From Vespa crabro (Eukaryota; Arthropoda; Insecta; Hymenoptera; Vespidae), in the NCBI RefSeq assembly GCF_910589235.1, contig NW_025813595.1:62001-126000 (forward strand): a stretch of DNA of 64,000 bases, in the 5' to 3' direction. Numbering within the stretch: position 1 is the stretch's first letter; each line of letters starts with the position of its first letter. The notes beneath the pieces are model-generated. The model was not told the origin of the DNA. It did not search any database and worked only from the letters and a program-made list of their open reading frames with translations. Shown in pieces: positions 14,501 to 28,637 of this stretch. The position numbers and the translations under genes are program-made.

Positions 14501-14659
14501 ATTCTGCATCGATAGAATATAAAATCAATGAAATTGAACGAGATTTCAAGTTTTCGTTTTTCGACGATACGCGTATATGAGCGAAAAATCGTATATACGA
14601 TATGAAAGAATGTTAAAAACTTTGATTCCAATATAAAATAGATGTTTGATCTTATGAAA
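11592..14659. repeat. Module A, copy 3 (9 units)
   Basis: Matches 3751-6477 unit by unit at a displacement of 7,841 bases, including the extra unit (here 12955-13295). It then jumps to the GTCGTTTACG unit (14319), the counterpart of 7160-7500. The two units corresponding to 6478-7159 are missing. The first unit reads TTATATTC where copies 1 and 2 read TTATTTTC. The unit at 14319 has a private CGAGAATT. Confidence 0.84.
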
Positions 14660-16363
14660 TGCAATGTTCTGAATCGAGTGGTAACATTTTTCTAACTGAG
14701 GCACAAGTATTATTAAAGATTTCACGATTTTATCTTCGCATATACCGAAATTCGCGTATGTCGATTACGTTTTTCGACAATTATCATATGAAAACGCGTA
14801 TTTAAACATAGTAAAAACGTTATATTCTTGTTATATTCTTTATTCTGCATCGATAGAATATAAAATCAATGAAATTGAACGAGATTTCAAGTTTTCGTTT
14901 TTCGACGATACGCGTATATGAGCGAAAAATCGTATATACGATATGAAAGAATGTTAAAAACTTTGATTCCAATATAAAATAGATGTTTCATCTTATGAAA
15001 TGCAATGTTCTGAATCGATTGGTAACATTTTTCTAACTGTGGCACAAGTATTATTAAAGATTTCACGATTTTATCTTCGCATATACCGAAATTCGCGTAT
15101 GTCGATTACGTTTTTCGACAATTATCATATGAAAACGCGTATTTAAACATAGTAAAGACGTTATATTCTTGTTATATTCTTTATTCTGCATCGATAGAAT
15201 ATAAAATCAATGAAATTGAACGAGATTTCAAGTTTTCATTTTCGACGATACGCGTATATGAGCGAAAAATCGTATATACGATATGAATGAATGTTAAAAA
15301 CTTTAATTCCAATATAAAATAGATGTGTGATCTTATGAAATGCAATGTTCTGAATCGATTGGTAACATTTTTCTAACTGAGGCACAAGTATTATTAAAGA
15401 TTTCACGATTTTATCTTCGCATATACCGAAATGCGCGTATGTCGATTACGTTTTTCGACAATTATCATATGAAAACGCGTATTTAAACATAGTAAAAACG
15501 TTATATTCTTGTTATATTCTTTATTCTGCATCGATAGAATATAAAATCAATGAAATTGAACGAGATTTCAAGTTTTCGTTTTTCGACGATACGTGTATAT
15601 GAGCGAAAAATCGTATATACGATATGAAAGAATGTTAAAAACTTTGATTCCAATATAAAATAGATGTTTGATCTTATGAAATGCAAAGTTCTGAATCGAT
15701 TGGTAACATTTTTCTAACTGTGGCACAAGTATTATTAAAGATTTCACGATTTTATCTTCGCTTATACCGAAATTCGCGTTAGTCGATTACGTTTTTCGAC
15801 AATTATCATATGAAAACGCGTATTTAAACATAGTAAAAACGTTATATTCTTGTTATGTTCTTTATTCTGCATCGATAGAATATAAAATCAATGAAATTGA
15901 ACGAGATTTCAAGTTTTCGTTTTTCGACGATACGCGTATATGAGCGAAAAATCGTATATACGATATGAAAGAATGTTAAAAACTTTGATTCCAATATAAA
16001 ATAGATGTTTGATCTTATGAAATGCAATGTTCTGAATCGATTGGTAACATTTTTCTAACTGTGGCACAAGTATTATTAAAGATTTCACGATTTTATCTTC
16101 GCATGTACCGAAATTCGCGTATGTCGATTACGTTTTTCGACAATTATCATATGAAAACGCGTATTTAAACATAGTAAAAACGTTATATTCTTATTATATT
16201 CTTTATTCTGCATCGATAGAATATAAAATCAATGAAATTGAACGAGATTTCAAGTTTTCGTTTTTCGACGATACGCGTATATGAGCGAAAAATCGTATAT
16301 ACGATATGAAAGAATGTTAAAAACTTTGATTCCAATATAAAATAGATGTTTGATCTTATGAAA
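14660..16363. repeat. Module B, 5-unit copy (first of an adjacent pair)
   Basis: Units with TTTCATC, TGTGATC, ACGTGTAT, TTATGTTC and CATGTACC/TTATTATA follow in order. The GAGGGAAA unit of the 6-unit form is cleanly absent. The second unit (15001-15340) carries ATGAATGAATG and CTTTAATTCC, both shared with 16705-17045. It also has a one-base deletion with a substitution in the stretch before the dyad cluster (TTTTCATTTTCG), which the neighbour copy lacks. Confidence 0.86.
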
Positions 16364-18068
16364 TGCAATGTTCTGAATCGAGTGGTAACATTTTTCTAAC
16401 TGAGGCACAAGTATTATTAAAGATTTCACGATTTTATCTTCGCATATACCGAAATTCGCGTATGTCGATTACGTTTATCGACAATTATCATATGAAAACG
16501 CGTATTTAAACATAGTAAAAACGTTATATTCTTGTTATATTCTTTATTCTGCATCGATAGAATATAAAATCAATGAAATTGAACGAGATTTCAAGTTTTC
16601 GTTTTTCGACGATACGCGTATATGAGCGAAAAATCGTATATACGATATGAAAGAATGTTAAAAACTTTGATTCCAATATAAAATAGATCTTTCATCTTAT
16701 GAAATGCAATGTTCTGAATCGATTGGTAACATTTTTCTAACTGTGGCACAAGTATTATTAAAGATTTCACGATTTTATCTTCGCATATACCGAAATTCGC
16801 GTATGTCGATTACGTTTTTCGACAATTATCATATGAAAACGCGTATTTAAACATAGTAAAGACGTTATATTCTTGTTATATTCTTTATTCTGCATCGATA
16901 GAATATAAAATCAATGAAATTGAACGAGATTTCAAGTTTTCGTTTTTCGACGATACGCGTATATGAGCGAAAAATCGTATATACGATATGAATGAATGTT
17001 AAAAACTTTAATTCCAATATAAAATAGATGTGTGATCTTATGAAATGCAATGTTCTGAATCGATTGGTAACATTTTTCTAACTGAGGCACAAGTATTATT
17101 AAAGATTTCACGATTTTATCTTCGCATATACCGAAATGCGCGTATGTCGATTACGTTTTTCGACAATTATCATATGAAAACGCGTATTTAAACATAGTAA
17201 AAACGTTATATTCTTGTTATATTCTTTATTCTGCATCGATAGAATATAAAATCAATGAAATTGAACGAGATTTCAAGTTTTCGTTTTTCGACGATACGTG
17301 TATATGAGCGAAAAATCGTATATACGATATGAAAGAATGTTAAAAACTTTGATTCCAATATAAAATAGATGTTTGATCTTATGAAATGCAAAGTTCTGAA
17401 TCGATTGGTAACATTTTTCTAACTGTGGCACAAGTATTATTAAAGATTTCACGATTTTATCTTCGCTTATACCGAAATTCGCGTTAGTCGATTACGTTTT
17501 TCGACAATTATCATATGAAAACGCGTATTTAAACATAGTAAAAACGTTATATTCTTGTTATGTTCTTTATTCTGCATCGATAGAATATAAAATCAATGAA
17601 ATTGAACGAGATTTCAAGTTTTCGTTTTTCGACGATACGCGTATATGAGCGAAAAATCGTATATACGATATGAAAGAATGTTAAAAACTTTGATTCCAAT
17701 ATAAAATAGATGTTTGATCTTATGAAATGCAATGTTCTGAATCGATTGGTAACATTTTTCTAACTGTGGCACAAGTATTATTAAAGATTTCACGATTTTA
17801 TCTTCGCATGTACCGAAATTCGCGTATGTCGATTACGTTTTTCGACAATTATCATATGAAAACGCGTATTTAAACATAGTAAAAACGTTATATTCTTATT
17901 ATATTCTTTATTCTGCATCGATAGAATATAAAATCAATGAAATTGAACGAGATTTCAAGTTTTCGTTTTTCGACGATACGCGTATATGAGCGAAAAATCG
18001 TATATACGATATGAAAGAATGTTAAAAACTTTGATTCCAATATAAAATAGATGTTTGATCTTATGAAA
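16364..18068. repeat. Module B, 5-unit copy (second of an adjacent pair)
   Basis: A near-identical tandem copy of 14660-16363, displaced by 1,704 bases. Shared derived changes (ATGAATGAATG, CTTTAATTCC, loss of the GAGGGAAA unit) show that the two come from one recent duplication of about 1.7 kb. Private changes are few: ACGTTTATCG and AGATCTTTC in the first unit. Confidence 0.87.
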
Positions 18069-20455
18069 TGCAATGTTCTGAATCGATTGGTAACATTTTT
18101 CTAACTGTGGCACAAGTATTATTAAAGATTTCACGATTTTATCTTCGCATATACCGAAATTCGCGTATGTCGTTTACGTTTTTCGACAATTATCATATGA
18201 AAACGCGTATTTTAACATAGTAAAAACGTTATATTCTTGTTATATTCTTTATTCTGCATCGATAGAATATAAAATCAATGAAATTGAACGAGATTTCAAG
18301 TTTTCGTTTTTCGACGATACGCGTATATGAGCGAAAAATCGTATATACGATATGAAAGAATGTTAAAAACTTTGATTCCAATATAAAATAGATGTTTGAT
18401 CTTATGAAATGCAATGTTCTGAATCGAGTGGTAACATTTTTCTAACTGAGGCACAAGTATTATTAAAGATTTCACGATTTTATCTTCGCATATACCGAAA
18501 TTCGCGTATGTCGATTACGTTTTTCGACAATTATCATATGAAAACGCGTATTTAAACATAGTAAAAACGTTATATTCTTGTTATATTCTTTATTCTGCAT
18601 CGATAGAATATAAAATCAATGAAATTGAACGAGATTTCAAGTTTTCGTTTTTCGACGATACGCGTATATGAGCGAAAAATCGTATATACGATATGAAAGA
18701 ATGTTAAAAACTTTGATTCCAATATATAATAGATGTTTGATCTTATGAAATGCAATGTTCTGAATCGATTGGTAACATTTTTCTAACTGTGGCACAAGTA
18801 TTATTAAAGATTTCACGATTTTATCTTCGCATATACCGAAATTCGCGTATGTCGATTACGTTTTTCGACAATTATCATATGAAAACGCGTATTTAAACAT
18901 AGTAAAAATGTTATATTCTGGTTATATTCTTTATTCTGCATCGATAGAATATAAAATCAATGAAATTGAACGAGATTTCAAGTTTTCGTTTTTCGACGAT
19001 ACGCGTATATGAGCGAAAAATCGTATATACGATATGAAAGAATGTTAAAAACTTTGATTCCAATATAAAATAGATGTTTGATCTTATGAAATGCAATGTT
19101 CTGAATCGATTGGTAACATTTTTCTAACTGTGGCACAAGTATTATTAAAGATTTCACGATTCTAACTTCGCATATACCGAAATTCGCGTTAGTCGATTAC
19201 GTTTTTCGACAATTATCATATGAAAACGCGTATTTAAACATAGTAAAAACGTTATATTCTTGTTATATTCTTTATTCTGCATCGATAGAATATAAAATCA
19301 ATGAAATTGAACGAGATTTCAAGTTTTCGTTTTTCGACGATACGCGTATATGAGCGAAAAATCGTATATACGATATGAAAGAATGTTAAAAACTTTGATT
19401 CCAATATAAAATAGATGTTTGATCTTATGAAATGCAATGTTCTGAATCGATTGGTAACATTTTTCTAACTGTGGCACAAGTATTATTAAAGATTTCACGA
19501 TTTTAACTTCGCATATACCGAAATTCGCGTTAGTCGATTACGTTTTTCGACAATTATCATATGAAAACGCGTATTTAAACATAGTAAAAACGTTATATTC
19601 TTGTTATATTCTTTATTCTGCATCGATAGAATATAAAATCAATGAAATTGAACGAGATTTCAAGTTTTCGTTTTTCGACGATACGCGTATATGAGCGAAA
19701 AATCGTATATACGATATGAAAGAATGTTAAAAACTTTGATTCCAATATAAAATAGATGTTTGATCTTATGAAATGCAATGTTCTGAATCGATTGGTAACA
19801 TTTTTCTAACTGTGGCACAAGTATTATTAAAGATTTCACGATTTTATCTTCGCATGTACCGAAATTCGCGTATGTCGATTACGTTTTTCGACAATTATCA
19901 TATGAAAACGCGTATTTAAACATAGTAAAAACGTTATATTCTTGTTATATTCTTTATTCTGCATCGATAGAATATAAAATCAATGAAATTGAACGAGATT
20001 TCAAGTTTTCGTTTTTCGACGATACGCGTATATGATCGAAAAATCGTATACACGATATGAAAGAATGTTAAAAACTTTGATTCCAATATAAAATAGATGT
20101 TTGATCTTATGAAATGCAATGTTCTGAATCGATTGGTAACATTTTTCTAACTGTGGTACAAGTATTATTAAAGATTTCACGATTTTATCTTCGCATATAC
20201 CGAAATTCGCGTATGTCGTTTACGTTTTTCGACAATTATCATATGAAAACGCGTATTTTAACATAGTAAAAACGTTATATTCTTGTTATATTCTTTATTC
20301 TGCATCGATAGAATATAAAATCAATGAAATTGAACGAGATTTCAAGTTTTCGTTTTTCGACGATACGCGTATATGAGCGAAAAATCGTATATACGATATG
20401 AAAGAATGTTAAAAACTTTGATTCCAATATAAAATAGATGTTTGATCTTATGAAA
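18069..20455. repeat. Mixed satellite segment with a 3-unit block also found at 60.7-62.7 kb
   Basis: Seven units. The three at 18410-19432 carry AATATATAATAG, then AAAAATG with CTGGTTAT, then CGATTCTAACTTCG with GTTAGTCG. This is the same order as at 60683-61705 and 61706-62728, about 42-43 kb away. The unit at 19774 couples TGATCG with GTATACACG. The unit at 20115 has GTCGTTTACG and the private GTGGTAC. Nothing else is present. Confidence 0.78.
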
Positions 20456-21819
20456 TGCAATGTTCTGAATCGAGTGGTAACATTTTTCTAACTGAGGCAC
20501 AAGTATTATTAAAGATTTCACGATATTATCTTCGCATATACCGAAATTCGCGTATGTCGATTAGGTTTGTCGACATTTATCATATGAAAACGCGTAATTA
20601 AACATAGTAAAAACGTTATATTCTTGTTATATTCTTTATTCTGCATCGATAGAATATAAAATCAATGAAATTGAACGAGATTTCAAGTTTTCGTTTTTCG
20701 ACGATACGCGTATATGAGCGAAAAATCGTATATACGATATGAAAGAATGTTAAAAACTTTGATTCCAATATAAAATAGATGTTTGATCTTATGAAATGCA
20801 ATGTTCTGAATCGATTGGTAACATTTTTCTAACTGTGGCACAAGTATTATTAAAGATTTCACGATTTTAACTTCGCATATACCGAAATTCGCGTATGTCG
20901 ATTACGTTTTTCGACAATTATCATATGAAAACGCGTATTTAAACATAGTAAAAACGTTATATTCTTGTTATATTCTTTATTCTGCATCGATAGAATATAA
21001 AATCAATGAAATTGAACGAGATTTCAAGTTTTCGTTTTTCGACGATACGCGTATATGAGCGAAAAATCGTATATACGATATGAAAGAATGTTAAAAACTT
21101 TGATTCCAATATAAAATAGATGTTTGATCTTATGAAATGCTATGTTTTGAATCGATTGGTAACATTTTTCTAACTGTGGCACAAGTATTATTAAAGATTT
21201 CACGATATTATCTTCGCATATACCGAAATTCGCGTATGTCGATTAGGTTTGTCGACAATTATCATATGAAAACGCGTATTTAAACATAGTAAAAACGTTA
21301 TATTCTTGTTATATTCTTTATTCTGCATCGATAGAATATAAAATCAATGAAATTGAACGAGATTTCAAGTTTTCGTTTTTCGACGATACGCGTATATGAG
21401 CGAAAAATCGTATATACGATATGAAAGAATGTTAAAAACTTTGATTCCAATATAAAATAGATGTTTGATCTTATGAAATGCTATGTTTTGAATCGATTGG
21501 TAACATTTTTCTAACTGTGGCACAAGTATTATTAAAGATTTCACGATATTATCTTCGCATATACCGAAATTCGCGTATGTCGATTAGGTTTGTCGACATT
21601 TATCATATGAAAACGCGTAATTAAACATAGTAAAAACGTTATATTCTTGTTATATTCTTTATTCTGCATCGATAGAATATAAAATCAATGAAATTGAACG
21701 AGATTTCAAGTTTTCGTTTTTCGACGATACGCGTATATGAGGGAAAAATCGTATATACGATATGAAAGAATGTTAAAAACTTTGATTCCAATATAAAATA
21801 GATGTTTGATCTTATGAAA
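20456..21819. repeat. Segment of GATATTATC / GGTTTGTCG variant units
   Basis: Four units. Three of them (20456, 21138, 21479) carry GATATTATC and GATTAGGTTTGTCG. Two (20456, 21479) also carry GACATTTATC and GTAATTAAAC. Units 21138 and 21479 both begin TGCTATGTTTTG. The same rare combination appears only at 57275 and 63411 elsewhere in the window, which makes it a good long-range landmark. Unit 21479 also has the GAGGGAAA change seen in module B. Confidence 0.8.
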
Positions 21820-24204
21820 TGCAATGTTCTGAATCGATTGGTAACATTTTTCTAACTGTGGCACAAGTATTATTAAAGATTTCACGATTTTATCTTCGCA
21901 TATCCCGAAATTCGCGTATGTTGATTACGTTTTTCGGCAAATATCTTATGAAAACGCGTATTTAAACATAGTAAAAACGTTATATTCTTGTTATTTTCTT
22001 TATTCTGCATCGATAGAATATAAAATCAATGAAATTGAACGAGATTTCAAGTTTTCGTTTTTCGACGATACGCGTATATGAGCGAAAAATCGTATATACG
22101 ATATGAAAGAATGTTAAAACTTTGATTCCAATATAAAATAGATGTTTGATCTTATGAAATGCAATGTTCTGAATCGATTGGTAACATTTTTCTAACTGTG
22201 GCTCAAGTATTATTAACGATTTCACGATTTTATCTTCGCATATATCGAAATTCGCGTATGTCGATTACGTTTTTCGACAATTATCATATGAAAACGCGTA
22301 TTTAAACATAGTAAAAACGTTATATTCTTGTTATATTCTTTATTCTGCATCGATAGAATATAAAATCAATGAAATTGAACGAGATTTCAAGTTTTCGTTT
22401 TTCGACGATACGCGTATATGAGCGAAAAATCGTATATACGTTATGAAAGAATGTTAAAAACTTTGATTCCAATATAAAATAGATGTTTGATCTTATGAAA
22501 TGCAATGTTCTGAATCGAGTGGTAACATTTTTCTAACTGAGGCACAAGTATTATTAAAGATTTCACGATTTTATCTTCGCATATACCGAAATTCGCGTAT
22601 GTCGATTACGTTTTTCGACAATTATCATATGAAAACGCGTATTTAAACATAGTAAAAACGTTATATTCTTGTTATATTCTTTATTCTGCATCGATAGAAT
22701 ATAAAATCAATGAAATTGAACGAGATTTCAAGTTTTCGTTTTTCGACGATACGCGTATATGAGCGAAAAATCGTATATACGATATGAAAGAATGTTAAAA
22801 ACTTTGATTCCAATATAAAATAGATGTGTGATCTTATGAAATGCAATGTTCTGAATCGATTGGTAACATTTTTCTAACTGAGGCACAAGTATTATTAAAG
22901 ATTGCACGATTTTATCTTCGCATATACCGAAATTCGCGTATGTCGATTACGTTTTACGACAATTATCATATGAAACGCGTATTTAAACATAGTAAAAACG
23001 TTATATTCTTGTTATATTCTTTATTCTGCATCGATAGTATATAAAATCAATGAAATTGAACGAGATTTCAAGTTTTCGTTTTTCGACGATACGCGTATAT
23101 GAGGGAAAAATCGTATATACGATATGAAAGAATGTTAAAAACTTTGATTCCAATATAAAATAGATGTTTGATCTTATGAAATGCAATGTTCTGAATCGAT
23201 TGGTAACATTTTTCTAACTGAGGCACAAGTATTATTAAAGATTTCACGATTTTATCTTCGCATATACCGAAATTCGCGTATGTCGATTACGTTTTTCGAC
23301 AATTATCATATGAAAACGCGTATTTAAACATAGTAAAAACGTTATATTCTTGTTTTATTCTTTATTCTGCATCGATAGAATATAAAATCAATGAAATTGA
23401 ACGAGATTTCAAGTTTTCGTTTTTCGACGATACGTGTATATGAGCGAAAAATCGTATATACGATATGAAAGAATGTTAAAAACTTTGATTCCAATATAAA
23501 ATAGATGTTTGATCTTATGAAATGCAATGTTCTGAATCGATTGGTAACATTTTTCTAACTGTGGCACAAGTATTATTAAAGATTTCACGATTTTATCTTC
23601 GCTTATACCGAAATTCGCGTTAGTCGATTAAGTTTTTCGACAATTATCATATGAAAACGCGTATTTAAACATAGTAAAAACGTTATATTCTTGTTATGTT
23701 CTTTATTCTGCATCGATAGAATATAAAATCAATGAAATTGAACGAGATTTCAAGTTTTCGTTTTTCGACGATACGCGTATATGAGCGAAAAATCGTATAT
23801 ACGATATGAAAGAATGTTAAAAACTTTGAATCCAATATAAAATAGATGTTTGATCTTATGAAATGCAATGTTCTGAATCGATTGGTAACATTTTTCTAAC
23901 TGTGGCACAAGTATTATTAAAGATTTCACGATTTTATCTTCGCATGTACCGAAATTCGCGTATGTCGATTACGTTTTTCGACAATTATCATATGAAAACG
24001 CGTATTTAAACATAGTAAAAACGTTATATTCTTATTATATTCTTTATTCTGCATCGATAGAATATAAAATCAATGAAATTGAACGAGATTTCAAGTTTTC
24101 GTTTTTCGACGATACGCGTATATGAGCGAAAAATCGTATATACGATAAGAAAGAATGTTAAAAACTTTGATTCCAATACAAAATAGATGTTTGATCTTAT
24201 GAAA
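21820..24204. repeat. Shortened A-B composite, copy at 21.8 kb (7 units)
   Basis: The first unit has ATATCCCG and TTATTTTC. The second (22160) starts like the module A unit 682-1022 (GTGGCTCAAG, ATATATCG) but has an ordinary back half. The third (22501) starts with GAGTGG and GAGGCAC and ends with TGTGATC. B-type units then follow: GAGGGAAA, ACGTGTAT, TTATGTTC and CATGTACC. Compared with 57616-60341, two units are missing. The joints fall inside units 22160 and 22501, each of which keeps full length. Confidence 0.78.
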
Positions 24205-26591
24205 TGCAATGTTCTGAATCGAGTGGTAACATTTTTCTAACTGAGGCACAAGTATTATTAAAGATTTCACGATTTTATCTTCGCATATACCGATATTCGC
24301 GTATGTCGATTACGTTTTTCGACAATTATCATATGAAAACGCGTATTTAAACATAGTAAAAACGTTATATTCTTGTTATATTCTTTATTCTGCATCGATA
24401 GAATATAAAATCAATGAAATTGAACGAGATTTCAACTTTTCGTTTTTCGACGATACGCGTATATGAGCGAAAAATCGTATATACGATATGAAAGAATGTT
24501 AAAAACTTTGATTCCAATATAAAATAGATGTTTGATCTTATGAAATGCAATGTTCTTAATCGATTGGTAACATTTTTCTAACTGTGGCACAAGTATTATT
24601 AAAGATTTCACGATTTTATCTTCGCATATACCGAAATTCGCGTATGTCGATTACGTTTTTCGACAATTATCATATGAAAACGCGTATTTAAACATAGTAA
24701 AAACGTTATATTCTTGTTATATTCTTTATTCTGCATCGATAGAGTATAAAATCAATGAAATTGAACGAGATTTCAAGTTTTCGTTTTTCGACGATACGCG
24801 TATATGAGCGAAAAATCGTATATACGATATGAAAGAATGTTAAAAACTTTGATTCCAATATAAAATAGATGTTTGATCTTATGAAATGCAATGTTCTGAA
24901 TCGATTGGTAACATTTTTCTAACTGTGGCACAAGTATTATTAAAGATTTCACGATTTTATCTTCGCATGTACCGAAATTCGCGTATGTCGATTACATTTT
25001 TCGACAATTATCATATGAAAACGCGTATTTAAACATAGTAAAAACGTTATATTCTTATTATATTCTTTATTCTGCATCGATAGAATATAAAATCAATGAA
25101 ATTGAACGAGATTTCAAGTTTTCGTTTTTCGACGATACGCGTATATGAGCGAAAAATCGTATATACGATATGAAAGAATGTTAAAAACTTTGATTCCAAT
25201 ATAAAATAGATGTTTGATCTTATGAAATGCAATGTTCTGAAACGAGTGGTAACATTTTTCTAACTGAGGCACAAGTATTATTAAAGATTTCACGATTTTA
25301 TCTTCGCATATACCGAAATTCGCGTTAGTCGATTACGTTTTTCGACAATTATCATATGAAAACGCGTATTTAAACATAGTAAAAACGTTATATTCTTGTT
25401 ATATTCTTTATTCTGCATCGATAGAATATAAAATCAATGAAATTGAACGAGATTTCAAGTTTTCGTTTTTCGACGATACGCGTATATGAGCGAAAAATCG
25501 TATATACGATATGAAAGAATGTTAAAAACTTTGATTCCAATATAAAATAGATGTTTGATCTTATGAAATGCAATGTTCTGAATCGATTGGTAACATTTTT
25601 CTAACTGTGGCACAAGTATTATTAAAGATTTCACGATTTTAACTTCGCATATACCGAAATTCGCGTTAGTCGATTACGTTTTTCGAAAATTATCATATGA
25701 AAACGCGTATTTAAACATAGTAAAAACGTTATATTCTTGTTATATTCTTTATTCTACATCGATAGAATATAAAATCAATGAAATTGAACGAGATTTCAAG
25801 TTTTCGTTTTTCGACGATACGCGTATATGACCGAAAAATCGTATATACGATATGAAAGAATGTTAAAAACTTTGATTCCAATATAAAATAGATGTTTGAT
25901 CTTATGAAATGCAATGTTCTGAATCGATTGGTAACATTTTTCTAACTGTGGCACAAGTATTATTAATGATTTCACGATTCTAACTTCGCATATACCGAAA
26001 TTCGCGTTAGTCGATTACGTTTTTCGACAATTATCATATGAAAACGCGTATTTAAACATAGTAAAAACGTTATATTCTTGTTATATTCTTTATTCTGCAT
26101 CGATAGAATATAAAATCAATGAAATTGAACGAGATTTCAAGTTTTCGTTTTTCGACGATACGCGTATATGAGCGAAAAATCGTATATACGATATGAAAGA
26201 ATGTTAAAAACTTTGATTCCAATATAAAATAGATGTTTGATCTTATGAAATGCAATGTTCTGAATCGATTGGTAACATTTTTCTAACTGTGGCACAAGTA
26301 TTATTAAAGATTTCACGATTTTAACTTCGCATATACCGAAATTCGCGTTAGTCGATTACGTTTTTCGACAATTATCATATGAAAACGCGTATTTAAACAT
26401 AGTAAAAACGTTATATTCTTGTTATATTCTTTATTCTGCATCGATAGAATATAAAATCAATGAAATTGAACGAGATTTCAAGTTTTCGTTTTTCGACGAT
26501 ACGCGTATATGAGCGAAAAATCGTATATACGATATGAAAGAATGTTAAAAACTTTGATTCCAATATAAAATAGATGTTTGATCTTATGAAA
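24205..26591. repeat. Mixed satellite segment (7 units)
   Basis: Ordinary units with no clear higher-order order inside the segment. Marker states include CATGTACC with TTATTATA at 24887, CGATTCTAACTTCG at 25910, and TTTTAACTTCG with GTTAGTCG at 25569 and 26251. The last two resemble the units that fill the next block. Private changes such as TTCAACTTTTCG near 24435 and GTTCTTAATCG near 24555 are single events. Confidence 0.75.
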
Positions 26592-28637
26592 TGCAATGTT
26601 CTGAATTGATTGGTAACATTTTTCTAACTGTGGCACAAGTATTATTAAAGATTTCACGATTTTATCTTCGCATATACCGAAATTCGCGTATGTCGATTAC
26701 GTTTTTCGACAATTATCATATGAAAACGCGTATTTAAACATAGTAAAAACGTTATATTCTTGTTATATTCTTTATTCTGCATCGATAGAGTATAAAATCA
26801 ATGAAATTGAACGAGATTTCAAGTTTTCGTTTTTCGACGATACGCGTATATGAGCGAAAAATCGTATGTACGATATGAAAGAATGTTAAAAACTTTGATT
26901 CCAATATAAAATAGATGATTGATCTTATGAAATGCAATGTTCTGAATCGATTGGTAACATTTTTCTAACTGTGGCACAAGTATTATTAAAGATTTCACGA
27001 TTTTAACTTCGCATATACCGAAATTCGCGTATGTCGATTACGTTTTTCGACAATTATCATATGAAAACGCGTATTTAAACATAGTAAAAACGTTATATTC
27101 TTGTTATATTCTTTATTCTGCATCTATAGAATATAAAATCAATGAAATTGAACGAGATTTCAAGTTTTCGTTTTTCGACGATACGCGTATATGAGCGAAA
27201 AATCGTATATACGATATGAAAGAATGTTAAAAACTTTGATTCCAATATAAAATAGATGTTTGATCTTATGAAATGCAATGTTCTGAATCGATTGGTAACA
27301 TTTTTCTAACTGTGGCACAAGTATTATTAAAGATTTCACGATTCTAACTTCGCATATACCGAAATTCGCGTTAGTCGATTACGTTTTTCGACAATTATCA
27401 TATGAAAACGCGTATTTAAACATAGTAAAAACGTTATATTCTTGTTATATTCTTTATTCTGCATCGATAGAATATAAAATCAATGAAATTGAACGAGATT
27501 TCATGTTTTCGTTTTTCGACGATACGCGTATATGAGAGAAAAATCGTATATACGATATGAAAGAATGTTAAAAACTTTGATTCCAATATAAAATAGATGT
27601 TTGATCTTATGAAATGCAATGTTCTGAATCGATTGGTAACATTTTTCTAACTGTGGCACAAGTATTATTAAAGATTTCACGATTTTAACTTCGCATATAC
27701 CGAAATTCGCGTTAGTCGATTACGTTTTTCGACAATTATCATATGAAAACGCGTATTTAAACATAGTAAAAACGTTATATTCTTGTTATATTCTTTATTC
27801 TGCATCGATAGAATATAAAATCAATGAAATTGAACGAGATTTCAAGTTTTCGTTTTTCGACGATACGCGTATATGAGCGAAAAATCGTATATACGATATG
27901 AAAGAATGTTAAAAACTTTGATTCCAATATAAAATAGATGTTTGATCTTATGAAATGCAATGTTCTGAATCGATTGGTAACATTTTTCTAACTGTGGCAC
28001 AAGTATTATTAAAGATTTCACGATTTTATCTTCGCATGTACCGAAATTCGCGTATGTCGATTACGTTTTTCGACAATTATCATATGAAAACGCGTATTTA
28101 AACATAGTAAAAACGTTATATTCTTATTATATTCTTTATTCTGCATCGATAGAATATAAAATCAATGAAATTGAACGAGATTTCAAGTTTTCGTTTTTCG
28201 ACGATACGCGTATATGAGCGAAAAATCGTATATACGATATGAAAGAATGTTAAAAACTTTGATTCCAATATAAAATAGATGTTTGATCTTATGAAATGCA
28301 ATGTTCTGAATCGATTGGTAACATTTTTCTAACTGTGGCACAAGTATTATTAAAGATTTCACGATTTTAACTTCGCATATACCGAAATTCGCGTTAGTCG
28401 ATTACGTTTTTCGACAATTATCATATGAAAACGCGTATTTAAACATAGTAAAAACGTTATATTCTTGTTATATTCTTTATTCTGCATCGATAGAATATAA
28501 AATCAATGAAATTGAACGAGATTTCAAGTTTTCGTTTTTCGACGATACGCGTATATGAGCGAAAAATCGTATATACGATATGAAAGAATGTTAAAAACTT
28601 TGATTCCAATATAAAATAGATGTTTGATCTTATGAAA
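26592..28637. repeat. 6-unit higher-order repeat, copy 1 (2,046 bp)
   Basis: Units in order: GAATTGATTGG with GAGTATAAA, GTATGTACG and GATGATTGATC; GCATCTATAG; CGATTCTAACTTCG; TTTTAACTTCG; CATGTACC with TTATTATA; and a further TTTTAACTTCG unit. The next 2,046 bases repeat this order. The copy has private changes in its third unit (TTTCATGTTTTCG and GAGAGAAAA near 27500-27540). Confidence 0.88.
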
